This document shows, in pieces, positions 26,937-37,135 of a stretch of DNA of 64,000 nt. The stretch lies in assembly GCA_900547445.1 (NCBI GenBank), contig URGJ01000002.1, positions 109,799 through 173,798 on the forward strand, written 5' to 3'. The notes below the pieces were generated by a model. That model was not told the DNA's origin, did not search any database, and worked only from the letters and a program-made list of their open reading frames with translations. The position numbers were made by a program, and so were the translations under genes. The stretch is from an uncultured Oscillospiraceae bacterium (GTDB lineage: Bacteria > Bacillota > Clostridia > Oscillospirales > Acutalibacteraceae). Position 1 is the first letter of the stretch, and every line of letters starts with the position of its first letter.

Positions 26937-29000
26937 ATGAAAACACAGAGCAAACGCTGGTTTTCATCACTGTTTGCCACAGTTGTCCTTGTCACTGCAA
27001 TCGGGTTTAATACCGCAATAGGCGCTAACATTAACTCGAAAACAGCGGTAAATAACAGTTTGGAAGGAAGCACCGTCGATAGTGGAAATAATTTGCTGAA
27101 AACGGCGGCACAAAGCACTTTGAACCGCAACGCAAAAAGCGGATTTGAGTATAACGGAGTAACCTATAAAAACCGTTATGAAAGAACCCTTGCAGAGGAT
27201 GGCTTTATCTACGGCGTCGTTCAGCCTTGGAGCGGAAGGGCTCCGGGGCAGAGCGGCAGCAACGGCGGCGATTTCGGTGATAATATTTTTCTCGGCACAA
27301 AATGCTCCTTCGACGTCGAGGTAATGCGTGAAACCCTAACCAACTGTAAGGCAATGGGACTTAACTGTGTTAAAACCTGGCTTACCAAGGGCGGCGGCGG
27401 TTTCGAATTTGACAAATACGGCAACACCGTTATTCGGCAAAAGGTTTTAGATAACCTTGAAACATATCTGCAGATCGCTAAAGAGCTTGATATCGGTATA
27501 TGCGTCACAATTTTTCCGCATATCGACTTTTCCGTACATAACTATGGCAAGGATAATTACGATATTGCAACCCAGCATGCCTTTGACCCCGAAAAACGGA
27601 AGGGCACGATGGATAATATTGTAAAGCCTGTTTGCGAGGTTATAAAAAAGTATGAGGACACCGTTACCATGGTTGAGGTGTACTGCGAGCCGGAGGGCGA
27701 CGTTTACGATGAAGCGGACAAAAGCACCAAGGCATACGGTACCACCTGGGACAATATGATTGACTTTATTGTTGAATGCAAGGATACAATACACTCTGTA
27801 ATGCCAAATATGCCCGTCACGACAGCGTCGGGCGGCGGCGACTGGGATAAACTTAGGGACGGTACCTTTAATAAAATGGAGCTTGATATCATCGGCAATG
27901 ATGTTTACAATGACGATGGCAACGTAGCCGATCTTTCGGAATTAAAGCTAAACGCTCCCTGCATTTTAGGCGAAAGCGGCGCCGGAACCAAGAATAACTG
28001 GTCGGATGAATTCCAGATTAAGGTTGTGCGCGCGTTCTATGAAAACGCTAAAGCGGGCGGATATGTAGGCGCCTTTGCCTGGCATTACGGTTACAAGGCG
28101 GATAATCTTGAAGCGCTTACCTTTGTGAATCCGCAGGGCGAGCTTCGCCCGGTCGCGTCGGCAATTCATTTTATGACGCTTGACAACAGGTATGAAAGAA
28201 CGGGAGAAACCCCTCTGATTGATAAACCCGTATTTTTAGGCGGCACCGATTTCAGGAAAATACGTTTCTATGGCGCACGTACTGCAGACAGATATGAAAT
28301 TTACCGTTCTGACGACGGCAGGAATTGGAAGCTGTTTAACACATGGGACGCCTACGAAATAGATAACGGTTATTATATCTGCAGCTTTGAGGATACCACG
28401 GGGGAGGTTGGCAAGACCTATTATTACAAGGTAAAAGCCATATCCGATATGGATGAAACCTCGGTTTACAGCGATTCGTCACACGGCTTCTTTGTAACCG
28501 AAATCACCTGCGCACCTGAGGATAATATTATTAAAAACCACGACTTCTCCGATTCCTTTAACGGATGGGACTTCTGGAACAACGGAGGTTCTCAGTTCAG
28601 TGTGGAAACCGTAACCGACAAATACTTTGGCAACACTCCCAAAACAGTTGCTAAAATCACGGGCAGCGGCAACTATGACGCACTTATCCAAAAAGGCGTA
28701 AAACTTAAGAATAAAACAAAATACACCTTTACATTTACTGCCAAGGGTATAGATACACCCAACCTTGACGGCGGCTGTACCGTAAAGGTTGAGTGCTACG
28801 ACGCGAAGGGCAGCACCAATTTGCTTGGTTCGCAGATAGATATAGATAAAAGCGGTGAGTGGTACACCTTCTCTATTACCTTTAAAACGGGCGACTATAA
28901 TGTTGACGGCGGCTCTACGGTATATTTTGGCGAGCATTTCGGTGAATTTTATATTACGGATTTATATCTGTTTGAAACACCGCTGCCACCCACAAAATAA
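26937..29000 (+). CDS. Secreted GH-A clan (GH5-like) hydrolase with Fn3-like and CBM domains
   Basis: A 687-residue secreted enzyme, probably the endo-acting glycanase of the locus. The signal peptide covers about 1-30. A TIM-barrel region (about 60-420) contains MRETLTNCKAMGLNCVKTWL. The likely acid/base is Glu251 in VEVYCEPEGD, where the normal NEP motif has Cys for Asn. The likely nucleophile is Glu346 in CILGESGAG. A Fn3-like domain (about 430-525) and a CBM4/9-like jelly roll (about 528-687, NIIKNHDFSDSFNGWDFW) follow. The exact GH family is uncertain; it could be a GH5-related mannanase or glucanase, or an unclassified clan A family. The CBM resembles those in the next two genes. Confidence 0.75.
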   Translation: MKTQSKRWFSSLFATVVLVTAIGFNTAIGANINSKTAVNNSLEGSTVDSGNNLLKTAAQSTLNRNAKSGFEYNGVTYKNRYERTLAEDGFIYGVVQPWSGRAPGQSGSNGGDFGDNIFLGTKCSFDVEVMRETLTNCKAMGLNCVKTWLTKGGGGFEFDKYGNTVIRQKVLDNLETYLQIAKELDIGICVTIFPHIDFSVHNYGKDNYDIATQHAFDPEKRKGTMDNIVKPVCEVIKKYEDTVTMVEVYCEPEGDVYDEADKSTKAYGTTWDNMIDFIVECKDTIHSVMPNMPVTTASGGGDWDKLRDGTFNKMELDIIGNDVYNDDGNVADLSELKLNAPCILGESGAGTKNNWSDEFQIKVVRAFYENAKAGGYVGAFAWHYGYKADNLEALTFVNPQGELRPVASAIHFMTLDNRYERTGETPLIDKPVFLGGTDFRKIRFYGARTADRYEIYRSDDGRNWKLFNTWDAYEIDNGYYICSFEDTTGEVGKTYYYKVKAISDMDETSVYSDSSHGFFVTEITCAPEDNIIKNHDFSDSFNGWDFWNNGGSQFSVETVTDKYFGNTPKTVAKITGSGNYDALIQKGVKLKNKTKYTFTFTAKGIDTPNLDGGCTVKVECYDAKGSTNLLGSQIDIDKSGEWYTFSITFKTGDYNVDGGSTVYFGEHFGEFYITDLYLFETPLPPTK

Positions 29001-29023
29001 GATTTTTTAGGAGGATATAGATT

Positions 29024-31366
29024 ATGAAAAAACCATTGCGTGAAATTTTTTCAATCATTTTAACAGTTGCACTTTTGGCAGTATTAACAATATCCCCTGC
29101 AAGCACCGGCGTATCCGCGGAGGCTACAACCGCATATCAAGAGCCTTATGTTGTAACTACTAACCCGGGTGAAGTTACATGGGATGTAGGCTCTGCAAAT
29201 TTCATTCAGAATGCAGGCCTTGAATACGGTAATGTCAATGATGAAGAACAGTCGGCTTTAGGCTCGCAGTTCTTAAATGCCGATGGTTTTTACAAATGGA
29301 ATAGCAGTTTAAATGCAAATGTATTGAGAACTGCCAATTCGCAACCCATAACTGATTATTACTGTTTAACTGACGAGGATAAGCATACAGGCAACAGAAG
29401 CCTTAAGGCTAACCACGCATCCGGTACAGATGACTGGGTTGGTTTCAGTATTTATGTAGGTATTAATAATGACCGTACAGACCGTTTGCATGATAATACT
29501 AATTATATGCTTACTTTCTGGGCAAAGACTGCTAAAGCCACACCCGATTGGGCTACTGACGGTCATTATCAGTTGCTTTATAATCCAAAAAACGATACAT
29601 CCACCCATTCAGGCGACCAAAAAGACACTTGGGATTGGAAGGTTTATGCTTCTAAGGACGATACAACAGACGGAACGAATGATAAGTATGCGGGGAAATA
29701 TACTTCTGACGATTTAAATGTATGGAAACAATATTCCATTGTTTTTAATACAGGTAATAATGCATCACTGATTAAATTAAGATTGAACGGTCTGCGTGGC
29801 ACGATTTATTATGATGACTTTGCGCTTTATGAGTTGAAACCGCATGTTGTAGACAATAATTATGGATTTATCCATTACTCTTCAAGCGCAAGCAACGCAG
29901 CATCAAATTTAATTACTGATAATGCGGGTATTGAAGCCGGCGCTACAGGCTGGCTTGCTGACCTCAGTGAAACAAGCTCTAAATATGAAACGTACAGTAA
30001 ATATTATTCAATTACAACCGAGGAAAAGCACAGCGGTGAAAAGTCACTTAAATATTCTGCAGCTTCAGACCATTGGAACGGTCTTGGCTTCTGGGTAAAC
30101 AATCTTACATCCTATACCAATTATTTAATAAGCTTCTGGGCTAAAGGCGGCGGAAGTAAAAGTGTTTTTAAATTTTCATCTAATGCGGATTATAAAACTA
30201 TAAAGGATTTTTCAGGTGCAACTGCCACATCCGCAGAATTTGCAATTGATTCAAACGAATGGAAGCAATATACATACTTAGTTAATACCGCCAACGCTAC
30301 GGGACTTCAGTTTTGGATTATGGGTTCTGCCTCTACACAAGCGGTTTACTTTGATGATTTCACGCTTATTCCTGTTTCAGGTGCTATTTCATATGTAGCA
30401 GAAAACCATAATACTCTGGAAACGGTTTCCTCAACATCGGCGCAAACCAATTTTAAATACAGCACATTTGACGACGCTCCCGAAAATTCTAATCAATACA
30501 ACGGTTATCTTTGGAATTTAAGAGAGGATCAAGGCAAACCGTGCAGAAATTATTATTCTATAAGCACTGAAGAGGCGCACAGCGGCACAAAGTCATTCAA
30601 ATTTACTTGGGATGGCAGCGGCGAAGGCAACGGAAGAGATTTCTATGTTGGCTCTGATTCATTGGAAAAGGGAACAGAATACATTCTGAGCTTTTGGGTT
30701 AAAGGCGTTCGCGGCACAACCGATAACAATTGGAAGATAGTCGTTTCCGACGCAGAATCAAATGCCGCCAAGGACTTTTCGGGTGAAACTGCTGCTTCGG
30801 CACAGTACCGATTTGTAAATACAGACGGCTGGCATCAGTACAGCTACCGTATAAAGACAGGAAACTATAACGGAAATATTTCTGTTACTGTTATACTCTT
30901 AGGCCGGGCTAACACAACGCTCTATTTTGATGATTTTTCAATTGTTAAAGCCGACACAGTAACCTACACTAACCCCACAACACCCGTTAAGGCTAAAATG
31001 TCCTCAGGCAGAGTGGAAATTGAAAAGCAGGATAATATCCTTTATTACGGTGTTGCAAGCGGCGAGGGTGAATATTCTTGGCAAACAGGTAATGTGTTTA
31101 ACTGGCTTAATCCCAAAACCGAGTATGCCTTTGCAGTTAAGACTAACGTGGGAACGAATGTAGTTTCGGGTCTTCAACTTACTACATACACAAAGGGCGA
31201 CGCCGATTATGACGGTACCGTATCTATAGCCGATATGATTCGTTGCTACAAGGTAGTAAATAATATAACAGAGGATACTACTGACTTCAACGCCGATACC
31301 GATAACAACGGTACTATTGAGTTTGCGGACGTTAATGAAATCCGTGCTATATTACTTACTGAATAA
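29024..31366 (+). CDS. Secreted triple-CBM protein with a type I dockerin
   Basis: A 780-residue secreted protein with no recognisable catalytic domain. After the signal peptide there are three CBM4/9-like modules starting near residues 59, 294 and 474. Each has an EEKHSGEKSLKY-type strand, an FWAKG strand and a closing YFDDF. A Fn3-like stretch (about 654-720) leads to a C-terminal dockerin with two calcium-binding loops, DADYDGTVSIAD and DTDNNGTIEFAD, with Asp at positions 1, 3, 12 (and 5 in the first). It should bind glycan and plug into a cohesin-bearing scaffold. No cohesin is seen in this window. GGAGG precedes the ATG. It is clearly a paralogue of the next gene. Confidence 0.85.
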   Translation: MKKPLREIFSIILTVALLAVLTISPASTGVSAEATTAYQEPYVVTTNPGEVTWDVGSANFIQNAGLEYGNVNDEEQSALGSQFLNADGFYKWNSSLNANVLRTANSQPITDYYCLTDEDKHTGNRSLKANHASGTDDWVGFSIYVGINNDRTDRLHDNTNYMLTFWAKTAKATPDWATDGHYQLLYNPKNDTSTHSGDQKDTWDWKVYASKDDTTDGTNDKYAGKYTSDDLNVWKQYSIVFNTGNNASLIKLRLNGLRGTIYYDDFALYELKPHVVDNNYGFIHYSSSASNAASNLITDNAGIEAGATGWLADLSETSSKYETYSKYYSITTEEKHSGEKSLKYSAASDHWNGLGFWVNNLTSYTNYLISFWAKGGGSKSVFKFSSNADYKTIKDFSGATATSAEFAIDSNEWKQYTYLVNTANATGLQFWIMGSASTQAVYFDDFTLIPVSGAISYVAENHNTLETVSSTSAQTNFKYSTFDDAPENSNQYNGYLWNLREDQGKPCRNYYSISTEEAHSGTKSFKFTWDGSGEGNGRDFYVGSDSLEKGTEYILSFWVKGVRGTTDNNWKIVVSDAESNAAKDFSGETAASAQYRFVNTDGWHQYSYRIKTGNYNGNISVTVILLGRANTTLYFDDFSIVKADTVTYTNPTTPVKAKMSSGRVEIEKQDNILYYGVASGEGEYSWQTGNVFNWLNPKTEYAFAVKTNVGTNVVSGLQLTTYTKGDADYDGTVSIADMIRCYKVVNNITEDTTDFNADTDNNGTIEFADVNEIRAILLTE

Positions 31367-31372
31367 CAGAGT

Positions 31373-31390
31373 CTTCCCCCCTGGGGGAAG
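31373..31390 (+). other. Intercistronic hairpin
   Basis: CTTCCCCC pairs with GGGGGAAG across a 2-base centre in the 61-base gap between the two CBM genes. There is no T run, so it is more likely an mRNA stability or processing element than a terminator. Confidence 0.6.
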
Positions 31391-31427
31391 GCAATGTTAC
31401 TACAATAGCTAATATGGGGGAGAATAA

Positions 31428-34400
31428 ATGAAAAGAAAAATTTTTAACGGCGTGGCAGCGTTGGTGTGCGCTCTTGCGGTAATTGCCTCTGTGATATTAC
31501 CGATAAAGCCTATTACCAAAGCCGCCGACCCCGTAACGGAGCCGTATGTGCTGAATATTGACCCCGATACTGTAAGCTATAATGCGAGCGGTAATTTAAT
31601 TCAGACATCGAATTTCGAGGTTAATGACATAAGCAATCTTGGTACACCGCTTTTAAATCAAAACGGATTTTATAAATGGAACGGTAGTACAAACACAAAC
31701 GATTTAAGAATGGTCAACGGCAGACCTATAACGGATTATTATAATTTATCAAGCGAGGAGAATCACACTGCAAACGGAGCTAAGAGCCTCAAGAGCAATC
31801 ATGACTCTGATACATGGGCAGGATGGGACTTCTATTTCTCCGTAAACGATTCCCGCACCGACCGTTTACATTCTAACACTAACTATATTCTTACCTTCTG
31901 GGCTAAGGGCACGGTAAATTCGAGTAACGATTGGGAAATACTTTATGACCCTAAGGATTCCTCTACCCGCAGCGAATATAACGGCAAGACCTGGGGCTGG
32001 AATATGTATGCCGCCGACGGCACAAGCAAATATTACGGAAATGTTGATTCTGCCGAGTGGAAGCAGTATAAAATTGTCTTCAACACGGGCAACAATTCCA
32101 ATAATAATAAGTTCAGGCTTATCGGAACACGCGGCGTAGTATATTATGACGATTTCGAGCTATGCGCTATAGACCCGATTAAAGCCAAGGTAACAAACAA
32201 TAACGCTGTGGTTCAGAACACAAAAAACGAAAATCATTTAACCTATGCTTACGATTTTGAGAATTTGGGAGAGAATACCGCATATAAAAATATTTTGTGG
32301 AATCTTAATCCTAATTCTGCCAACTATAATAAGCATAAGGATATCTGGTCCGTTTCCGCTGAGGATTTTCATGGGGGCGAAGCGTCGCTTAAATATACCG
32401 CGCAGCAAAGCGGTGAAAATCAACGGGATTTCTGGTATTCGGTATCAGGCCTTAAAAAGTTCACCGACTATGCCTTCAGCTTTTGGGCAAACAGCGATAC
32501 TGCCAATGTTGATATGCTTAAAATTATACGTGCCGACGGCAGTACCGTTAAGGACTATACTGACGGCAATACGGGTGCCTCGTATAAATTCAGCAAAACA
32601 GGCTGGCAAAAATATACCTATCTTATAAACACAGGCGAGGATACCGAGCTTACGCTTGTTTTGTTTGGCAGAACAGCCAATGTTTACTGGGATGATTTCT
32701 GTGTTTTCGAAGCGCCGAACGGCATAGCACCTTATATCACAGACAACGCCGCAGGCAATGTGCTTTATAATGATGAGGATAACCATATAACCTATGGCAG
32801 CCTTGAAAATCTGCCGGATAGCGCTAATTGGGGGGATTTTCTCTATCACCTGCGTGATTCCTCAACGTCAAGCCTTAAAAACTACTTTTCTGTAACAGAG
32901 GAGGCGGCGTTTAGAGGCACGCACTCGCTTAAATATACGGGCGGCGACGGCGGCAACGGTGGCTTTTGGATTTCAAACGATAACAGTAAAAAGCTTACGC
33001 CCAACACCGAGTACGTATTGACTTTCCGTGCTAAAGGCGATATTGACGGGGAAAGCGATTTCAAGATTTTAAGTAACAATGTTGTTATAAAGGATTATAC
33101 CTATGACGCGGAGGGCCGCAACGCGCAGTATCCTTTGGATTCTGCCGAGTGGAAGCAATATAGCTATATCTTTAATTCGGGTGACGCTACCGATATTACG
33201 CTTGTTCTTATAAACACTAAGAATCAGGTGCAGTATTTTGATGATTTGGCTATTATCGAAAAAACTAAGCTGCTTTCGGGTATTGTGGATAACAACCCCA
33301 CGGTTAATCGTATCAACTGCGATGCCTCAGATAATTTAGTTCCTGTACCCGATATTGAGGGGGATTTAAGCACTAACAGTTTTTGGAGCTATCTGCTTAA
33401 CCGTGATATAAAGTCTAACGGTGTCCCAACAGGCAAAAAAGTAATGGATTATATCAGCGCCGATAACACCGTTGCACACACGGGCAGCTCCTCGCTTAGG
33501 TATCATAACGAAGAAAAAAATAAACACTACTATCTTCCCATAGATTTTGCGGTTGAAAAATACAGCGAATACGCTTTCTCCTTTTGGGTAAAGGGTGAAA
33601 AGCTTGATGAGCAGGTGCTTGGATGGCAGATCCACCTTAACTGGGAATCAGGCACAAGGGATTATACCGATATTAACAACCCAAAGAGTACGCAGTATAA
33701 GCTTAATACCGAAACTATGGGCGAATGGACTCGCTATAGCTATATTATTCAGACGGGCAGCAAGGAACATATTTCATTTCAGATAATTGATAACGGCGGT
33801 ACAATGTGGTTTGACAACTTTGTGCTGTTTGAAACCACTGACACAAAGCCTATGGGCGCGGCGGTTATTTCGCTGGATAATAACGCCTATGTAGCCGATC
33901 CCGACGATAATATGATAGCAAACGGAGACCTTTCAAACGCTGATCTTACTTCTAATTTCGGTACCTTTGCAGCCGATACGGGTATCACATACGGTAATGA
34001 CGCTATATACGGCTTCGGCGGCAAGGGCGGATATTTAGAGTATAACGGCAGCGATACTACGAACGGCGCTTACAAAATGGCGCTTTCGGGACTTTCAAAA
34101 AATACAAATTATACCCTTACCTTTAAGTATAATACTATAACTGCGGGTGACGGCACCCTAAAAGTAGGTATTGCCGCTGATAGCACGGGTACCGCCGTCC
34201 CGAATACCGATATGGGTAACCCTGAAAACGGAATGCGCGTTATCGGAAAATCGGGCGGATGGAATCATCTTTCGGTCACCTTTTGTACTAATACCGCAGA
34301 CGAGGTTTGGCTGTATATTGTATCTGACGGTAACGCAGGAAGGGTTATACTTGATGATTTCGCCTTCTATCTCGAGAAAAACGGCGTTGATACAATCATC

Positions 34401-35813
34401 GACGAAAATGTTAATATTCGTCCCGGAAAGGATTGGTACAGCGTTGGCGTAACCCCCGCCGGTTTTTCTGTAGAGGGAGGCATCACAAGCAGTAATAATC
34501 TGTTGAAAAACGCAGATTTTGAAGCAGATACCAACGCGCAGTGGAATGTTCCCACCTTTATTAACAGCGCCGCAACACTTACTGAAGAAGAAGCCTACAG
34601 CGGAAAAACAAGCCTCAAGTTTGAAGCAAAGGGCGCACGCGCCAGCAGTGTCTTCTGGGTTGATATAGAGCCTCGGAAAATGTATGTTTTTCAGGCTATG
34701 GTTAAGGCTTACGGTATAAACAGCAAGAATATCGGCGATTTGCAGTTCGGAATAATTTCTGCTCAAACGGGAAAGTTTATAAATTGCCCCGACCCACAGC
34801 AGAACAACTATACCATTATGTATGCGTATAGGAACTTTACCCAGACCGAACAGCTTAACCCCAATGCATGGGACGGTCAGTGGAATAATCGCGGTATGTA
34901 TTTTAAAAATGATACCGATTCTGTTCAGACGGTAGGCATCTACATCACTGCGACCGATTCAACGGTTTATTTTGATGATATGCTGCTTACCACAGCCGAT
35001 AAATTTGTATACACCTATACTGCAGAGGATGAAAAAAGGGAAACTGTTTTGTACGGCACACAGGTTGAAAATACCATCTGCTCCGATAGAGATAACCTTG
35101 TTAAAAACGGTATGTGCGACAGCGACGCCGCTTGGAAAAATATTCGCAATTACGGAAAATTTGTAACAGTTAATACTAAGCTTAAGCGCCTTTGCTATGT
35201 CGGTACGGGTCATTACGCAAACTATATCAGATGGTTTGATGTAAAGCCCGATACTGTATATACCTTTTCAGTATACTGCAAGGGTGAGGAAAAGGGAAAT
35301 ATGTCCTTCGGTATTTGCGATAACAACAGCAAAGGCTATAAAAATATCGGCGGTCAGCAGGGCAAATGGGTGCCTACATATGACGGTGTCTGGTATCAGT
35401 ATTCTATTCAGTTTGATACGGGCAACTACACAAAGGTAGGCTTTTATATCTGTGACGGCGGCGGTGTTGCCGATTTTGCTAAGATTCGTTTGTTCGAATC
35501 CGAAAAGGGAACCCCGTTTGTGGAAAGCGATATTCCGCCCGGCGGCAGGGTTATAGAATCCCCGGAAACAACACCGGATAATAAGACTGACAACACCGTT
35601 ATCACCGCGGCAGAAGAAGATGATGACGGTGATGATAACGGTAAAAAGACGGTAATCTCCAATCAAAGAACCCTTAAAAAAAGGAAGATAATTGTTCAGA
35701 ATAATCTTTGGTGGATAATTCTTATCGTTGTGGCTGTAGTGGTTGTTGCTGCGGCAGTTATACTTATCATTGTGCTTAAAAAGCGCAAGCGTAAAAAACA
35801 ATCTATAGCATAG
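31428..35813 (+). CDS. Membrane-anchored seven-module carbohydrate-binding surface protein
   Basis: A 1461-residue protein with an N-terminal signal peptide (to about 33) and a C-terminal transmembrane helix (about 1426-1450) followed by the basic tail KKRKRKK, so nearly the whole chain faces outward. Seven CBM4/9-like modules begin near residues 50, 265, 450, 635, 825, 1022 and 1222, each opening with a D/E-N-L/I-pattern and closing with Y(F/W/Y)DDF. Module 1 closely resembles module 1 of the dockerin protein (FYKWN, PITDYY, SLKSNH, NDSRTDRLHSNTNY). An acidic/Thr-rich linker (about 1380-1415) precedes the anchor. No LPxTG motif and no catalytic domain are seen. It probably holds polysaccharide at the membrane near the ABC importers. 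Confidence 0.83.
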   Translation: MKRKIFNGVAALVCALAVIASVILPIKPITKAADPVTEPYVLNIDPDTVSYNASGNLIQTSNFEVNDISNLGTPLLNQNGFYKWNGSTNTNDLRMVNGRPITDYYNLSSEENHTANGAKSLKSNHDSDTWAGWDFYFSVNDSRTDRLHSNTNYILTFWAKGTVNSSNDWEILYDPKDSSTRSEYNGKTWGWNMYAADGTSKYYGNVDSAEWKQYKIVFNTGNNSNNNKFRLIGTRGVVYYDDFELCAIDPIKAKVTNNNAVVQNTKNENHLTYAYDFENLGENTAYKNILWNLNPNSANYNKHKDIWSVSAEDFHGGEASLKYTAQQSGENQRDFWYSVSGLKKFTDYAFSFWANSDTANVDMLKIIRADGSTVKDYTDGNTGASYKFSKTGWQKYTYLINTGEDTELTLVLFGRTANVYWDDFCVFEAPNGIAPYITDNAAGNVLYNDEDNHITYGSLENLPDSANWGDFLYHLRDSSTSSLKNYFSVTEEAAFRGTHSLKYTGGDGGNGGFWISNDNSKKLTPNTEYVLTFRAKGDIDGESDFKILSNNVVIKDYTYDAEGRNAQYPLDSAEWKQYSYIFNSGDATDITLVLINTKNQVQYFDDLAIIEKTKLLSGIVDNNPTVNRINCDASDNLVPVPDIEGDLSTNSFWSYLLNRDIKSNGVPTGKKVMDYISADNTVAHTGSSSLRYHNEEKNKHYYLPIDFAVEKYSEYAFSFWVKGEKLDEQVLGWQIHLNWESGTRDYTDINNPKSTQYKLNTETMGEWTRYSYIIQTGSKEHISFQIIDNGGTMWFDNFVLFETTDTKPMGAAVISLDNNAYVADPDDNMIANGDLSNADLTSNFGTFAADTGITYGNDAIYGFGGKGGYLEYNGSDTTNGAYKMALSGLSKNTNYTLTFKYNTITAGDGTLKVGIAADSTGTAVPNTDMGNPENGMRVIGKSGGWNHLSVTFCTNTADEVWLYIVSDGNAGRVILDDFAFYLEKNGVDTIIDENVNIRPGKDWYSVGVTPAGFSVEGGITSSNNLLKNADFEADTNAQWNVPTFINSAATLTEEEAYSGKTSLKFEAKGARASSVFWVDIEPRKMYVFQAMVKAYGINSKNIGDLQFGIISAQTGKFINCPDPQQNNYTIMYAYRNFTQTEQLNPNAWDGQWNNRGMYFKNDTDSVQTVGIYITATDSTVYFDDMLLTTADKFVYTYTAEDEKRETVLYGTQVENTICSDRDNLVKNGMCDSDAAWKNIRNYGKFVTVNTKLKRLCYVGTGHYANYIRWFDVKPDTVYTFSVYCKGEEKGNMSFGICDNNSKGYKNIGGQQGKWVPTYDGVWYQYSIQFDTGNYTKVGFYICDGGGVADFAKIRLFESEKGTPFVESDIPPGGRVIESPETTPDNKTDNTVITAAEEDDDGDDNGKKTVISNQRTLKKRKIIVQNNLWWIILIVVAVVVVAAAVILIIVLKKRKRKKQSIA

Positions 35814-35821
35814 TAAGAAAG

Positions 35822-35848
35822 GCCTTATCCGTCTTGCGCGGATAAGGC
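35822..35848 (+). other. Intercistronic hairpin
   Basis: GCCTTATCCG pairs perfectly with CGGATAAGGC around TCTTGCG. No T run follows. It separates the surface-protein gene from the cytoplasmic enzyme genes and may protect or process the mRNA. Confidence 0.6.
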
Positions 35849-35881
35849 TAATGCCCAAAAAATATTAAGTGGGAGAGAAAA

Positions 35882-37120
35882 ATGGAAAAAATCAGATTTG
35901 GCGCAAATTATATTCCTTCTAAAAACTGGCTTCATTGCTGGATAAATTGGGATCCCGTTTCTGTTGAGGAAGACCTTATTGCCGCAAAGGAGCTTGGTGT
36001 TGACCATATACGCGCACACCTTTTATGGCCTTATTTTCAGCTTGATGCGGGCGTTATGAACACAAAGGCGCTTGAACATTTAGAGGAGTTCAGGGGAATA
36101 TGCGAAAAGGTAAAAATGGATTACTGCTTGGCCTTGCTTGACGGATTTATGAGCGGTCTGTTCTTCTGGCCTGGCTTTATAAGCCGCAGAATTCCCACTC
36201 CGCGCGGCGGCGTGGAGCTTTATACTGATGAATATATTGTAAAAGCGCAGGAGTTTTATCTTCGTAATGTGGCGGCAATTGTGGCGGACAGCCCGCAATT
36301 TATCGGCTTCGATTTAGGTAACGAGCTTTCTTGTACCTTCGGACCCGCGGTTACCACGCCTGAGGATATCAAAAACTGTGATGCCTGGGCGCAAAAAATG
36401 CTTAACCTTTGTGAGGAATTGGCGCCGAATAAGCTTCACAACAACGGCGTTGACCATCAACCTTGGTTTATACACCGCGGATTTTCAAGGAAAAATCTTG
36501 CAAATACAGGCAGCATTACTCCGCTTCATACATATATCCGTTTTACCGAAGCGCTTGGAAAATTTGGCAGAATGAGCACCGAAAGTCTGCATCTGGCGCC
36601 TTTTATGTCAGAACTTGCAAGAGCATATTCCGACGATTTAAACCGTCCGCTGTGGATTCAGGAATTCGGCACCGCTTCGGATGTTTGGGATGATGAAATG
36701 GCAGAGTTTGTTGAAAAATCAATACATAATATGTATACTACGGAAAATCTTTGGGGCATTACCTGGTGGTGCACCAACAATATTGCAAATAATTACAGCT
36801 CTTACGATAAGATTGAGTATTCATTAGGTCTTCTTGATGTAAATAACAAGCCGATGCCTGCGGGTAATCTGTTTAAGAAAATAGTTGACGATTATAATAA
36901 AAATCCTGTAGCGCCTGTAAAGCGCAGCAGCGCGATGGTGCTTAAACTTCAGGACGAAGAGTGCCGCGATTACCGTACCCTTGTTGATTTGCAATGGGAA
37001 AACGGGCGCAAGTACGCCGAATATGTTAATCAGGGGATTTATCCCGCTATTATACTTCCCGAAAAGGTCAACGATACCGCGTATCTTAAGGCACGCGGTA
37101 TTACAGAAATACTAAAGTAG
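35882..37120 (+). CDS. Cytoplasmic GH-A clan (GH5-like) glycoside hydrolase
   Basis: A 412-residue single-domain enzyme without a signal peptide. It has the pattern of a (beta/alpha)8 retaining glycosidase of clan GH-A. The acid/base is Glu148 in GFDLGNELS, and the nucleophile is Glu261 in WIQEFGTAS. The late GITWWCTNN is typical of the seventh and eighth strands. It resembles mannanase/mannosidase-type members, but I cannot place it in a family. GGGAG precedes the ATG by 7 bases. The GH2 gene starts 15 bases after its stop, so the two probably act in sequence on imported oligosaccharides. Confidence 0.78.
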   Translation: MEKIRFGANYIPSKNWLHCWINWDPVSVEEDLIAAKELGVDHIRAHLLWPYFQLDAGVMNTKALEHLEEFRGICEKVKMDYCLALLDGFMSGLFFWPGFISRRIPTPRGGVELYTDEYIVKAQEFYLRNVAAIVADSPQFIGFDLGNELSCTFGPAVTTPEDIKNCDAWAQKMLNLCEELAPNKLHNNGVDHQPWFIHRGFSRKNLANTGSITPLHTYIRFTEALGKFGRMSTESLHLAPFMSELARAYSDDLNRPLWIQEFGTASDVWDDEMAEFVEKSIHNMYTTENLWGITWWCTNNIANNYSSYDKIEYSLGLLDVNNKPMPAGNLFKKIVDDYNKNPVAPVKRSSAMVLKLQDEECRDYRTLVDLQWENGRKYAEYVNQGIYPAIILPEKVNDTAYLKARGITEILK

Positions 37121-37135
37121 TAAGGAATTAGAGCA

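Noticed and set aside
31428..35813. Sortase-anchored (LPxTG) surface protein
   Set aside because: No LPxTG-like motif precedes the C-terminal helix; a plain transmembrane anchor with a basic tail fits better.
29024..35813. CRISPR array or tandem DNA repeat in the CBM genes
   Set aside because: The repetition is at protein level with diverged DNA; no short direct repeats with regular spacers occur anywhere in the window.
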